A program made the position numbers and the translations under genes. 64,000 nucleotides of DNA, from contig QFQD01000007.1 in the NCBI GenBank assembly GCA_003241485.1, forward strand, positions 43,628 through 107,627, given 5' to 3'. The notes below the pieces were generated by a model. It searched no databases. It saw nothing but the letters and a program-made list of their open reading frames with translations, and was not told the DNA's origin. The stretch's first letter is position 1, and each line of letters begins with the position of its first letter. Below are positions 8,652 to 17,483 of this stretch, one piece after another. Origin of the DNA: Ancylobacter novellus (GTDB lineage Bacteria > Pseudomonadota > Alphaproteobacteria > Rhizobiales > Xanthobacteraceae).

Positions 8652-8799
8652 GGGGTGCGATCGTCCGGGGTGCGATCCGGATTTGCGTACGATCCGGGCT
8701 TCAAGCGATATCCGTAATGGGGCGCGGGTGCTAGCACGTCCGCGACGTGAAGGCGAGCTTTTGGCGGCAAGGCCGTCATGCAGAAGGGATGGCGGGCAG

Positions 8800-9261
8800 G
8801 TGGCGGCAGAACCGACGGCACGGCGGGACTTCATGGCGCTGGCGCTGGAGCAGGCCATGGCGGCCGGGGCGCGCGGCGAGGTACCGGTCGGCGCGGTGCT
8901 GGTGCGGGACGGCGCGGTGCTGGCGGCGGACGGCAACCGCACGCGCGAGCTTTCCGACCCCTCCGCCCATGCCGAGATGCTGGTGATCCGCGCGGGGGCG
9001 GCCCGGCTCGGCAGCGACCGCCTGCCCGACTGCGACCTCTATGTCACGCTGGAGCCCTGCACCATGTGCGCGGGGGCCATCGCCTGGGCGCGGCTGCGCC
9101 GGCTCTATTACGGCGCGGCGGACCCGAAGGGCGGGGCAGTGGAAAGCGGCGTGCGCTTCTTCGCCCAGCCGACCTGCCATCACCGGCCCGATATCTATGG
9201 CGGGCTCGGAGAGAGCGAGGCCGCGCGGCTGCTGCGCGATTTCTTCGCCGGGCGGCGCTGA
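8800..9261 (+). CDS. tadA: tRNA adenosine(34) deaminase
   Basis: Zinc-dependent deaminase converting A34 to inosine in tRNA-Arg(ACG). The zinc and catalytic motifs are present: HAE (His57, Glu59) and PCTMC (Cys87, Cys90), with EVPVGAVLV near the N-terminus and the usual C-terminal helix ending LLRDFF. The frame is open further upstream. GTG 8800 gives 153 residues and an N-terminus like relatives; ATG 8833 (142 residues) is the other candidate. Divergent from the pseudouridine synthase, a neighbourhood often seen for tadA in this class; convergent with the polyprenyl synthase, with a 6-nt gap. Confidence 0.93.
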   Translation: MAAEPTARRDFMALALEQAMAAGARGEVPVGAVLVRDGAVLAADGNRTRELSDPSAHAEMLVIRAGAARLGSDRLPDCDLYVTLEPCTMCAGAIAWARLRRLYYGAADPKGGAVESGVRFFAQPTCHHRPDIYGGLGESEAARLLRDFFAGRR

Positions 9262-9267
9262 AGCGGC

Positions 9268-10290
9268 TCAGTTCACCCGCGAGACGCAGAAATCCACCAC
9301 GTCGAGCAATGCGCGCTTGGCCGGGCCGGCCGGGAACAGGCCGAGCGCGTCGCGCGCCATGGCGCCATAGTGCCGCGCGCGCTCCACCGTGTCGGCCAGC
9401 GCCCGGTGGCGCACCAGCAGCTCGACAGCGCGCTCCAGGTCGCCCTCGCCGATCTCGCTCTGTTCGAGACAGCGGCGCCAGAAGTCGCGCTCCGCCTCGT
9501 TCCCGCGGCGGAAGGCGAGGATGATCGGCAGCGTGATCTTTCCCTCGCGGAAATCGTCGCCGACATTCTTGCCGAGCGCTGCGCCGTCGCCGCCATAATC
9601 GAGCACGTCGTCAACCAGCTGGAAGGCGATGCCCAGATTCATGCCGTAGCTGCGGCTGGCGGACTGCTCGGCCTTCGGCCGTCCGGCCAGCACGGGGCCG
9701 ACCTCGCAGGCCGCGGCGAACAGTTCGGCCGTCTTGCCGCGAATGACGCCGAGATACTCGTCCTCGCTGGTCGCGGTGTTCTTGGCGGCGGCGAGCTGGG
9801 CCACCTCGCCCTCGGCGATCACAACTGCGGCATTGGACAGGATGTCGAGCGCGGTAAGGTTGCCGACCTCGATCATCATGCGGAACGCCTGGCCGAGCAG
9901 GAAGTCGCCCACCAGCACGCTGGCCTCATTGCCCCACAGCATGCGCGCGGCGAGCTTGCCCCGGCGCATCTCGCTGTCGTCGACCACGTCGTCATGCAGC
10001 AGCGTCGCCGTGTGCATGAACTCGACCGAGGCGGCGAGCTTCACCGCGCCATCGCCCTGGTAAGCCGTGAGCGCGGTGGTGGCGAGGGTGAGCATGGGCC
10101 GCAACCGCTTGCCGCCCGAGGAAATCAGGTGCTGCGCCACTTCCGGGATCATCGCCACATCCGAACCGGTGCGCGACAGGATGAGCGCGTTCACCCGCTC
10201 CATATCGGTGCGCACCAGCTTGACGATGCCCTCGATGGAGGGCGTTGCCGACATCTCGGCGGCGGGATCGAAGGGCAGGACGACGGCCAA
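9268..10290 (-). CDS. ispB: Polyprenyl diphosphate synthase (octa-/decaprenyl, ubiquinone side chain)
   Basis: Trans-isoprenyl diphosphate synthase, 340 residues, that elongates farnesyl diphosphate with isopentenyl diphosphate to build the ubiquinone tail. The first Asp-rich motif is HDDVVDDSEMRRG (Asp100 onward), the second VDDVLDY, and the substrate-binding GGKRLRP is at residues 59-65. The bulky residues that set chain length cannot be read with certainty, so octaprenyl versus decaprenyl is open; decaprenyl (Q-10) is usual in this class. Single gene, divergent from the DUF2007 operon with a 215-bp gap. Confidence 0.92.
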   Translation of the reverse strand: MAVVLPFDPAAEMSATPSIEGIVKLVRTDMERVNALILSRTGSDVAMIPEVAQHLISSGGKRLRPMLTLATTALTAYQGDGAVKLAASVEFMHTATLLHDDVVDDSEMRRGKLAARMLWGNEASVLVGDFLLGQAFRMMIEVGNLTALDILSNAAVVIAEGEVAQLAAAKNTATSEDEYLGVIRGKTAELFAAACEVGPVLAGRPKAEQSASRSYGMNLGIAFQLVDDVLDYGGDGAALGKNVGDDFREGKITLPIILAFRRGNEAERDFWRRCLEQSEIGEGDLERAVELLVRHRALADTVERARHYGAMARDALGLFPAGPAKRALLDVVDFCVSRVN

Positions 10291-10505
10291 GGGAAGGTTC
10301 CGATCGTTGACGTGGGATGCGCACCCTATGAAACGTTGGGCGGAACGTCACCTGCCGGAAAGTTACAGCCATCAGCCGCCGCTGTCCGGGCAGATGCGCC
10401 CGCCAGCTTTCGCCATAGCGCAAATACAGGCCCGGCGAAAAGAGCCGAGCGCCGGCGCGTGCGAGGGGTATGCGCATTCGCACGCCGTCATGGCATCATG
10501 CACCC

Positions 10506-10730
10506 ATGCGTGAACTGCTTCGTACCAACGATATCGTCCTGCTCTCGGCCATCGAGGCGCTGCTTGACGGCGCCGGGATCGACCACCTCGTGCTCGACCA
10601 GCACATGAGCGTGATGGAGGGCTCCATCGGCCTGCTTCCGCGTCGGCTGCTGGTGGCGGATGATGGCCATGCCCGTGCCCGCGCGCTCCTGACAGAAGCC
10701 GGCCTCGGCGCCGAGCTGCCGGCGCCATGA
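10506..10730 (+). CDS. DUF2007 domain protein
   Basis: A 74-residue protein of the DUF2007 type (putative signal-transducing protein): an N-terminal MRELLRTNDIVLLSAIEALL, a central IDHLVLDQHMS, and LLPRRLLVADD before a short helix. Its function is unknown. ATG 10506 is chosen because it gives the standard N-terminus; the in-frame ATG 10470 would add an unrelated 12 residues. The stop overlaps the next gene by 4 nt (ATGA), so it is coupled to the methyltransferase, an arrangement seen in many alphaproteobacteria. Confidence 0.85.
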   Translation: MRELLRTNDIVLLSAIEALLDGAGIDHLVLDQHMSVMEGSIGLLPRRLLVADDGHARARALLTEAGLGAELPAP

Positions 10731-11554
10731 GCGGCGAGGACACCGCTGCCGCGCCTGCCGGTGCCGCCATTCCAGAGGAACTGACCGACGACGCGTTTCT
10801 CGGCGGCCGGCTTCGCCTGCTGCAGCCGGCGCGCGGCCATCGCGCCGGTCACGACGCGCTGCTGCTTGCCGCGAGCGTGCCGGACGATGCCCGCCGCGCG
10901 GTCGATCTCGGCGCCGGCGTCGGCACGGCCGGGCTGGCGCTGGCCACCCGGCTGCCGGACGTCGCGGTGACGCTGGTGGAGATCGATCTCGCCACCGCCG
11001 CGCTTGCCGCCCGCAATGCCGCCCGCCAGCTGCCTGACCTCTCCATGCGGCTCGATGTCGCGATTGCCGATGTCGCCACGCTGGGACGCCCGGGCGGTCC
11101 CGCCCGGCCCGCCCCGCGCGCGGCCGATGCGGTGCTGATGAACCCGCCTTTCAACGATCCGGCCCGCCATCGCGTCTCGCCGCGCGGGGCCCGCGCGCTG
11201 GCCCATGCCGTGCCGGACGCGGACATTGGCAGCTGGATCACCGCCGCCGAGCGGCTGCTGGAGCCTGGCGGGCGGTTGACACTGATCCACCGGCCGGAGG
11301 CGATCGAGGTGCTGCTGGCGGCGCTCAAGGGCCGTTTCGGTGCCGTGACGATCCGTCCCGTTCATCCGCGCGCTGACCTGCCTGCCATTCGCCTGCTCAT
11401 CGGCGCGGTGAAGGGACGGCGCACGCCCCCCGCCCTGCTACCTCCCCTTGTGCTGGCCGATGGCGAGGGCCGACCCTCCCCGGCGGCGGCGCGCATCCTG
11501 CGGGAAGGGGCCAGCGTCGAGCAGGCGCTGAATCCCATGTTGCCGGACGCTTGA
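10727..11554 (+). CDS. tRNA1(Val) N6-adenine methyltransferase-like protein (TrmN6 family)
   Basis: SAM-dependent N6-adenine methyltransferase of the YfiC/TrmN6 family (275 residues). The SAM-binding motif VDLGAGVGTAGLALATR and the catalytic NPPFN, typical of methylation on an exocyclic amino group, are clear. The C-terminal part (RPEAIEVLLAALKGRFG, then RADLPAIRLLIGAVKG) matches the family. The likely substrate is A37 of tRNA1(Val), inferred from E. coli YfiC only. Start overlaps the DUF2007 stop; the S49 protease gene begins 20 nt after its stop. Confidence 0.85.
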   Translation: MSGEDTAAAPAGAAIPEELTDDAFLGGRLRLLQPARGHRAGHDALLLAASVPDDARRAVDLGAGVGTAGLALATRLPDVAVTLVEIDLATAALAARNAARQLPDLSMRLDVAIADVATLGRPGGPARPAPRAADAVLMNPPFNDPARHRVSPRGARALAHAVPDADIGSWITAAERLLEPGGRLTLIHRPEAIEVLLAALKGRFGAVTIRPVHPRADLPAIRLLIGAVKGRRTPPALLPPLVLADGEGRPSPAAARILREGASVEQALNPMLPDA

Positions 11555-11574
11555 GCCGGGGGGTTCAAGACCCT

Positions 11575-12486
11575 ATGTCTTCCGTCATGGCTACAGCACC
11601 CTTCTTCGCCGAATTCCGCCGCCGCCTCGATCCCGTCCTGCCCCAGCGCCTGCGCGGCGATGCCGCCATCGTGCCGGTGGTGCGTCTGCACGGGGCGATC
11701 GGCATGTCACGGCCGTTCAATCCGGGCATCACCTTCGCCAACACGGCCAAGGCGCTTGACCGCGCCTTCGCGGTGAAGCGGGCGAAGGCGGTGGCGCTGG
11801 TGATCAATTCGCCCGGCGGCTCGCCGGTGCAGTCGCATCTCATCCATCGCCGCATCCGCCTGCTGGCGGAGGAGAAGGGGCTGCCTGTCATCGCCTTCGT
11901 CGAGGATGTCGCCGCGTCCGGTGGCTACATGCTCGCCAGCGCGGCGGACGAGATCGTCGCGGATCCGTTTTCCATCGTCGGCTCCATCGGCGTTGTCAGC
12001 GCCGGCTTCGGTTTCAACCGGGCGCTGGAGAAGCTCGGCATCGACCGGCGCGTCTATACCGCCGGTGAGAGCAAGGTGATCCTCGACCCGTTCCAGCCGG
12101 AGAAGGCGGAGGACGTGGAGCGCCTCAAGGCGATCCAGAAGGAAATCCACGACGAGTTCACCGCGCTGGTGAAGCGCCGGCGTACCGGTGTGCTGAGCGC
12201 GGACGAGGCGACGCTGTTCTCCGGCGCGTTCTGGACCGCCACGCAGGCGCAGGAACTCGGCCTGATCGACGCCATCGGCGATATCCGCTCCTTCCTGCGC
12301 GCCCGCTATGGCGAGAAGGTTTCCACCCCGCTCATCGAGAGCAAGGCCGGGCTGTTCGGCCGCCGCACGCCCGGTATTGCGGGTCTGGAGGCGGACGCGA
12401 TCGGGCCGGGCATTGGCGCCGGCCTCTCTGAGAGCGTGCTCTCGGCGGCTGAGGAGCGTGCGCTCTGGGGGCGTTACGGTCTATGA
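11575..12486 (+). CDS. S49 family serine peptidase (SohB/SppA-like)
   Basis: Peptidase of the signal-peptide-peptidase family S49, 303 residues, compact single-domain form. The nucleophile is in VAASGGYML (Ser115) and the general base is probably Lys167 in TAGESKVILDPFQP; the substrate loop NSPGGSP (residues 79-84) is present. No clear membrane segment is seen at the N-terminus, so it is probably cytoplasmic or peripheral. Start ATG 11575 is preceded by a G-rich run; TTG 11551 and ATG 11587 are alternatives. Fourth-position partner of the downstream small membrane protein. Confidence 0.88.
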   Translation: MSSVMATAPFFAEFRRRLDPVLPQRLRGDAAIVPVVRLHGAIGMSRPFNPGITFANTAKALDRAFAVKRAKAVALVINSPGGSPVQSHLIHRRIRLLAEEKGLPVIAFVEDVAASGGYMLASAADEIVADPFSIVGSIGVVSAGFGFNRALEKLGIDRRVYTAGESKVILDPFQPEKAEDVERLKAIQKEIHDEFTALVKRRRTGVLSADEATLFSGAFWTATQAQELGLIDAIGDIRSFLRARYGEKVSTPLIESKAGLFGRRTPGIAGLEADAIGPGIGAGLSESVLSAAEERALWGRYGL

Positions 12487-12517
12487 TGTTCGTGCCCGCA
12501 TGAAAGGGAATTCCTTT

Positions 12518-12712
12518 ATGCCGCCTGTGATCGTGCTCGCCCTGGGGGCGGTCGGTGCCGCCGCTCTGGTCAAGCTGCTGGCCAAGGAATCGCGTCGCGT
12601 GAACGCCGAGCTCGACGCCACGCGTCGTGCCGAGGAGGCGAACCAGCCGGCCGGCCGGGCGACCCTGCGTCGCGATCCCGCGACCGGCGAATACCGGCCC
12701 TCCGGCTCCTGA
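12518..12712 (+). CDS. Small hypothetical membrane protein
   Basis: A 64-residue protein with an N-terminal hydrophobic helix (residues 3-20, VIVLALGAVGAAALVKLL) followed by a charged tail ending in DPATGEYRP, suggesting a membrane-anchored cytoplasmic peptide. ATG 12518 is preceded at good distance by AAAGGGA (12502-12508); an in-frame ATG at 12500 would add six residues. It lies 31 nt after the protease gene and probably belongs to its operon. I do not recognise a characterised family. Confidence 0.65.
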   Translation: MPPVIVLALGAVGAAALVKLLAKESRRVNAELDATRRAEEANQPAGRATLRRDPATGEYRPSGS

Positions 12713-12825
12713 AATTCCAGCGTTCGCTCCTGACGTGTCAGGCAGCGGTCGCGCTCGGCCGTGAAACGCCCGTGCCGAAGCTGTCGGAGGCGGCGGGGCT
12801 TCCTATCATTACCGCGAATTCACTT

Positions 12826-12864
12826 TATACACCGGCACTTACGCCCTACCCCTTGAGGTAGGGC
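12826..12864 (+). promoter_or_regulatory. Palindromic operator-like site upstream of macA
   Basis: A perfect inverted repeat, GCCCTACC-CCTTGA-GGTAGGGC (12843-12864), lies 18 nt before the macA start. A possible -10 element TATACA (12826-12831) is 11 bp upstream of it, without a good -35 box. The palindrome would overlap the start of transcription, so it could be a repressor site or an RNA hairpin covering the leader. No regulator gene is adjacent. Confidence 0.45.
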
Positions 12865-12881
12865 AGGTTCAGGACGGTGGA

Positions 12882-14087
12882 ATGTTGCAGAGGTCGCAAA
12901 GTGGTTGGACGACGGGTGCCAAGGCACGGCGGCGCCGACGCTGGCCGACAGTGCTGCTGCTCGCGGCCGTCCTCGCCGCCGGCGGCGGCTATTACTATTA
13001 CCGCGAGGTGGTGGCGCCCTCGCAGGCGGTGCCCGCCTTCCAGACCGCCAAGGTCGAGGTCGGCGACATCGAGACCACGGTCACCGCCATCGCCAACATG
13101 CAGCCGAAGAACTATGTCGATGTCGGCACGCAGGTGTCCGGCCAGCTGCGCACCATTCATCCCGATATCGGGGCGCTGGTGAAAAAGGACGACCTGCTGG
13201 CGGTGATCGATCCCACCGTCTACCAGACCCGCGTCGCCGGAGACCGCGCCAGCCTCGACAATCTGCGCGCCCAGCTGGCGCAGGCGCAGGCCCAGCTCAC
13301 CCTTGACCGGCTCCGCAATGAGCGCGCCCAGCAGCTTCTCGCCAACCAGAGCGGCAGCAAGGATGCCGCCGACGCGGCCGAGGCGACCATGCGCATCAGC
13401 GAGGCCAAGATCGACGCGCTGAAGGCGCAGATCGCCCAGACCCAGGCGACGCTGGACGGCGACCTCGCCAATCTCGGCTACACCAAGATCTATGCGCCGA
13501 TGGACGGCACGGTGGTTTCCATCACCGCCCGCGAGGGCTCGACGCTGAATGCCAACCAGTCGGCGCCCATCGTCCTGCGCATTGCCGATCTGCAGACCAT
13601 GACGGTGACGGCGCAGGTCGCCGAGGGCGACATTCCCCGCATCAAGGTCGGCACGCCGGTCTATTTCTCGACGCTCGGTCTGCCCGACCGACGCTGGCAG
13701 GGCGAGGTGCGGCAGATCGAGCCGACGCCGACCATCGTCAACGACGTGGTGCTCTACAATGTGCTGATCGACGTGCCGAACGACGACCTCAGCCTTATGA
13801 CCAACATGACCGCGCAGGTGTTCTTCCGCCTCGGCGAGGCCAAGGGCGTCCCGCTGGTGCCCACGCAGGCCCTGCGCACCCGCCGGGACGGCAGCCAGAG
13901 CGTGCGCGTGTTGACGCCGGGCGGGGTCGAGGAGCGCGTGGTGAAGACCGGCCTGTCGAACCGCACCGTCACCCAGATCGTGGACGGCCTGCAGCCGGGT
14001 GAAACCGTGGTGACCGGCAATGCCGCGACGGCGGCGCCGCGTCCCGCGGGAGGGTCGCGCCCGTCCATGCCGCCGCGGCTCGGCTGA
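12882..14087 (+). CDS. macA: MacA-type periplasmic adaptor of a tripartite efflux ABC exporter
   Basis: Membrane-fusion protein of 401 residues that would link a MacB-type ABC transporter to an outer-membrane channel. An N-terminal basic stretch is followed by one membrane anchor (about residues 22-40). Then come the first half of a lipoyl domain (NYVDVGTQVSGQLRTI), a helical hairpin rich in Ala/Gln (about 115-195), the second lipoyl half (YTKIYAPMDGTVVSI), and the beta-barrel and membrane-proximal domains. The substrate is unknown; MacAB pumps export macrolides, lipopeptides or siderophores in other bacteria. No tolC-like gene is nearby. macB begins 9 nt downstream, but is damaged. Confidence 0.9.
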   Translation: MLQRSQSGWTTGAKARRRRRWPTVLLLAAVLAAGGGYYYYREVVAPSQAVPAFQTAKVEVGDIETTVTAIANMQPKNYVDVGTQVSGQLRTIHPDIGALVKKDDLLAVIDPTVYQTRVAGDRASLDNLRAQLAQAQAQLTLDRLRNERAQQLLANQSGSKDAADAAEATMRISEAKIDALKAQIAQTQATLDGDLANLGYTKIYAPMDGTVVSITAREGSTLNANQSAPIVLRIADLQTMTVTAQVAEGDIPRIKVGTPVYFSTLGLPDRRWQGEVRQIEPTPTIVNDVVLYNVLIDVPNDDLSLMTNMTAQVFFRLGEAKGVPLVPTQALRTRRDGSQSVRVLTPGGVEERVVKTGLSNRTVTQIVDGLQPGETVVTGNAATAAPRPAGGSRPSMPPRLG

Positions 14088-14096
14088 GGCGGCGCC

Positions 14097-16078
14097 ATGG
14101 AGGACGGCGCCCGCCTGGAGACGCAACGGCTCGACGCGCTACCGGCGGCCACGCGCCCCATCGCGCCCGAGGCGTCGCTGCGACCGATCGTCGAACTCGA
14201 CGATGTGAGCCGGATCTACCCCAATGGCGACACGGTGGTGCGCGCGCTGGACCGCGTGTCGCTCGCCATCATGCCCGGCGAGTTCGTCGCCATCATGGGC
14301 CAGTCGGGCTCGGGCAAATCGACGCTGATGAACATCGTCGGCTGCCTCGACCGCCCCTCCTCCGGCGCCTATCGGGTCGACGGCGTCGATGTCGCCGAGC
14401 TGGGCAAGGACGAACTGGCGGCGCTACGCTGCTCGACCTTCGGCTTCGTGTTCCAGCGCTACAACCTGCTCCCCAGTCTCACCGCCGCTGAAAACGTCGA
14501 GATTCCCGCGATCTATGCCGGCGCGCCGAAAGAGCAGCGGATCGGCCGGGCGCACACGCTGCTGGAGCGGCTCGGCCTCGGCGAGCGCAGCGAACATCGC
14601 CCGAGCCAGCTTTCCGGCGGCCAGCAGCAGCGCGTCTCCATCGCCCGCGCGCTGATGAACGCCGCCCCCATCATCCTCGCCGACGAGCCGACCGGCGCGT
14701 TGGATTCGCGTTCCGGCGAGGAGGTGCTGGCTCTGCTGAAAGAGCTGAACACTGACGGCCACACCGTCATCCTCATCACCCACGATCCTGATGTCGCCGC
14801 CCATGCCCGCCGCATCGTGCGCTTCCAGGATGGCCGCATCGTCGCCGACGAGCGGCATGAGGCCGAGCCCGCCCGCAACCCCATGCCGGCGGCGGGCCCC
14901 GCGCGCAGCAGCGGCCTGCGGCGCTTCGTGCCGGACCTCGGCGAGGCGGTGCGCATGGCGTTCGCCTCGATGCACGCCAACATCTTCCGCACCGCGCTGA
15001 CGCTGTGCTGGCGGTCGGCGATGGCGGCAAGCAGAGCGTGCTCGACCGCATCTCGCAGATCGGCACGAACCTTTTGATCGTGCGCCCCGGCGCTCCCGGC
15101 ATCCGCACCTCGGGCGACAACGCGACGCTGCTGCCGGAGGACGCCGAGGCGCTGCGCGCCATACCCGGCATCAGCGCCGTGGCCCCGGAGCGCTCGGGTC
15201 GCTACACGCTGCGCTTCGGCTCGGAGGATTATTTCACCTCGGTCGCCGGCACGAGCGCGGAATATCTCACCGCTCGCGACTGGCCGGTCGCGCGCGGCGT
15301 CATGTTCGACGCCGCCGATGTGCGTGCCTACGCCCCTGTCATCGTGCTCGGCCAGACGGTGGCAACGAACCTGTTCGGCGAGAGCGATCCGCTCGGGCGG
15401 TACATTCTGGTGAAGAACGTGCCCTATGAAGTGATCGGCGTTCTCTCCGCCCGCGGCGCCAATGCCTTCGGCCAGGATCAGGACGATGTGGCGCTGGTGC
15501 CGATCTCGACGGGCTTCGTGCGGGTGTTCGGCCGGCGCTTCGTCAATTCCATCACGGTGAAGGTGGAGGACGCGGCCGACATTCCCCGGGTTGAAAACGA
15601 GGTCAACCGCATCATCGCCGAACGCCATAAGGCGGAGGATTTCCAGGTGCGCAACACGGCGCAGTTCCTGGAAACGGCCGTGGAGACGCAGAACACGCTG
15701 ACCCTCGTGCTCGGCTGCGTCGCCGCCATCTCGCTGCTGGTGGCGGGTATCGGCGTGATGAACATCATGCTGGTGAGCGTGACCGAGCGCACCCGCGAAA
15801 TCGGCATCCGGATGGCGACCGGCGCGCGCATGAGCAACATCATGCTGCAGTTCAATACCGAGGCGCTTGTGGTGTGCGGCGTCGGCGGGGCGGTGGGCGT
15901 GGCGCTCGGCATCGGCGTGGCGCTGATGCTGGAGAGTCTCGGCGTCAACGTTCTGCTCTCGCTGCTGCCGCCGCTGCTCGCTTTCGGCTGCGCCTTCCTC
16001 ACCGGCCTCATCTTCGGCTACCTGCCGGCCCGCAAGGCGGCCGGGCTCGATCCGGTGGTGGCACTGGCCTACGAATAG
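14097..16078 (+). pseudogene. macB: MacB-type ABC exporter, split by an out-of-frame deletion
   Basis: Fused ATPase-permease of the MacB family in two frames. Frame one (14097 onward) encodes the ATPase: Walker A GQSGSGKST, signature LSGGQQQRVSIARAL, Walker B ILADEPTGALD and H-loop THDPD. It then runs through FRTALTL at 15005 and into 24 unrelated residues, stopping at 15077. Frame two carries the rest of the permease from LAVGDGGKQSVL (15008) to the stop at 16078, including the periplasmic domain and the last three membrane helices. Compared with MacB, about 13 residues of the first permease helix (roughly 37 nt) are missing exactly where the frame changes. A real mutation would leave a soluble ATPase and a permease lacking helix 1; an assembly error is equally possible. 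Confidence 0.8.
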
Positions 16079-16164
16079 GCGGAGCCTGCATCGGCTCAGG
16101 GCCTTGCCCCTTGCCGCCCGAACGTTTAGGCGAAACGCGGATGAACGCGGCGGGAGGCTCTGGG

Positions 16165-17439
16165 ATGAACGTATTACTGCTCGGCTCGGGTGGCCGCGAG
16201 CATGCCCTTGCCTGGAAGCTGGCCCAGAGCCCGCTCATGGATGCCTTCTTCGCCGTGCCGGGCAATCCCGGCATTGCCGCGCACGCGACATGCTTCGAGA
16301 ACATCCCGCTCACCGACCACGACGCTATCGTCGCGCTGTGCGGGGCCGAGAAGATTGACCTTGTGGTGGTCGGTCCCGAGGCGCCGCTGGTCGATGGCAT
16401 TGCGGATCGGCTGATCGCTGAGGGCATCGCGGTCTTCGGCCCTCGCCAGGTGGCGGCGCAGCTGGAAGGCTCCAAGCTGTTCACCAAGGAACTGTGCAAG
16501 GCGCATGATATCCCGACCGCCGCCTTCGGCCGCTTTGTCGACCGCGAGCAGGCCCGCGCCTTCGTGCGCCAGCAGGGCGCGCCCATCGTGCTGAAGGCCG
16601 ACGGGCTGATGGCGGGCAAGGGCGTCATCGTGGCCCTGACGCTCGAGGAGGCGCTTGCCGGTGTCGACGAGGTCTTCGACATGGGCGGCCTCGGCACGGA
16701 GATCCTGATTGAAGAATTTCTGGAGGGCGAGGAAGTCTCGTTCTTCTGTCTGGTCGATGGCGAGACCGTGCTGCCCTTCGGTTCGGCGCAGGATCACAAA
16801 CGCGCCTTCGATGGCGACGAAGGGCCGAACACCGGTGGCATGGGCGCCTATTCTCCCGCGCCGGTTTTCACCGCCGAACTCGAGCGCCGCACCCTGCACG
16901 AGATCATCAAGCCGACCGCCCGCGCGCTGGCCGATGCAGAAAGCCCCTATCGCGGCGTGCTGTTCGCCGGGCTGATGCTGACCGCGCAGGGGCCCAAGCT
17001 GATCGAATACAATGTCCGCTTCGGCGATCCCGAATGCCAGGTGCTGATGCTCCGGCTTGAAGGCGACCTGCTGCCGCTGCTGCATGCCGTCGCCACCGGG
17101 CAGCTGGAGAATCAGGACATCGCCCTGAAGCCGGAAGCGGCCATCACCGTCGTCTATGCCGCACGCGGCTATCCCGGCGCTTACGCGAAGGGCTCGCGCA
17201 TTGCCGGCATTGCCGAGGCAGAGACCATTCCTGGTGCCAAGGTGTTCCATGCCGGGACCAAGCGGTCGGGCGACGACATTGTCGCCAATGGCGGCCGGGT
17301 GCTTAACGTCACCGCCATCGGCGCCAATGTCGCCGAGGCCCGCGAGCGCGCCTATGACGCTGCCGCGCGGATCGACTGGCCGGAAGGGTTTTACCGCACC
17401 GACATCGCCTGGCGCGCGCTCGGGGCGGAACCCACATAG
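16165..17439 (+). CDS. purD: Phosphoribosylamine-glycine ligase (GAR synthetase)
   Basis: ATP-grasp enzyme joining 5-phosphoribosylamine and glycine in purine synthesis. The 424-residue protein begins MNVLLLGSGGREHALAWKL and has the family motifs VVVGPEAPLVDG, VLKADGLMAGKGV, EEFLEGEEVSFF and EYNVRFGDPECQ. Start ATG 16165 is chosen over ATG 16141 because GGGAGG lies seven nt upstream and the N-terminus matches the family. It lies 86 nt after the macB stop and before a patatin gene; no other pur gene is adjacent. Confidence 0.96.
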   Translation: MNVLLLGSGGREHALAWKLAQSPLMDAFFAVPGNPGIAAHATCFENIPLTDHDAIVALCGAEKIDLVVVGPEAPLVDGIADRLIAEGIAVFGPRQVAAQLEGSKLFTKELCKAHDIPTAAFGRFVDREQARAFVRQQGAPIVLKADGLMAGKGVIVALTLEEALAGVDEVFDMGGLGTEILIEEFLEGEEVSFFCLVDGETVLPFGSAQDHKRAFDGDEGPNTGGMGAYSPAPVFTAELERRTLHEIIKPTARALADAESPYRGVLFAGLMLTAQGPKLIEYNVRFGDPECQVLMLRLEGDLLPLLHAVATGQLENQDIALKPEAAITVVYAARGYPGAYAKGSRIAGIAEAETIPGAKVFHAGTKRSGDDIVANGGRVLNVTAIGANVAEARERAYDAAARIDWPEGFYRTDIAWRALGAEPT

Positions 17440-17483
17440 GAACGGGCGTCCGGCCATTCAAACAAATGCCGTGGTGGGGTGAC

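Noticed and set aside
14097..16078. macB as two separate genes (ATPase plus stand-alone permease from GTG 15005)
   Set aside because: The ATPase frame already includes the permease's first conserved segment (FRTALTL), and the second frame lacks its first helix. A broken fusion gene therefore explains both pieces better.
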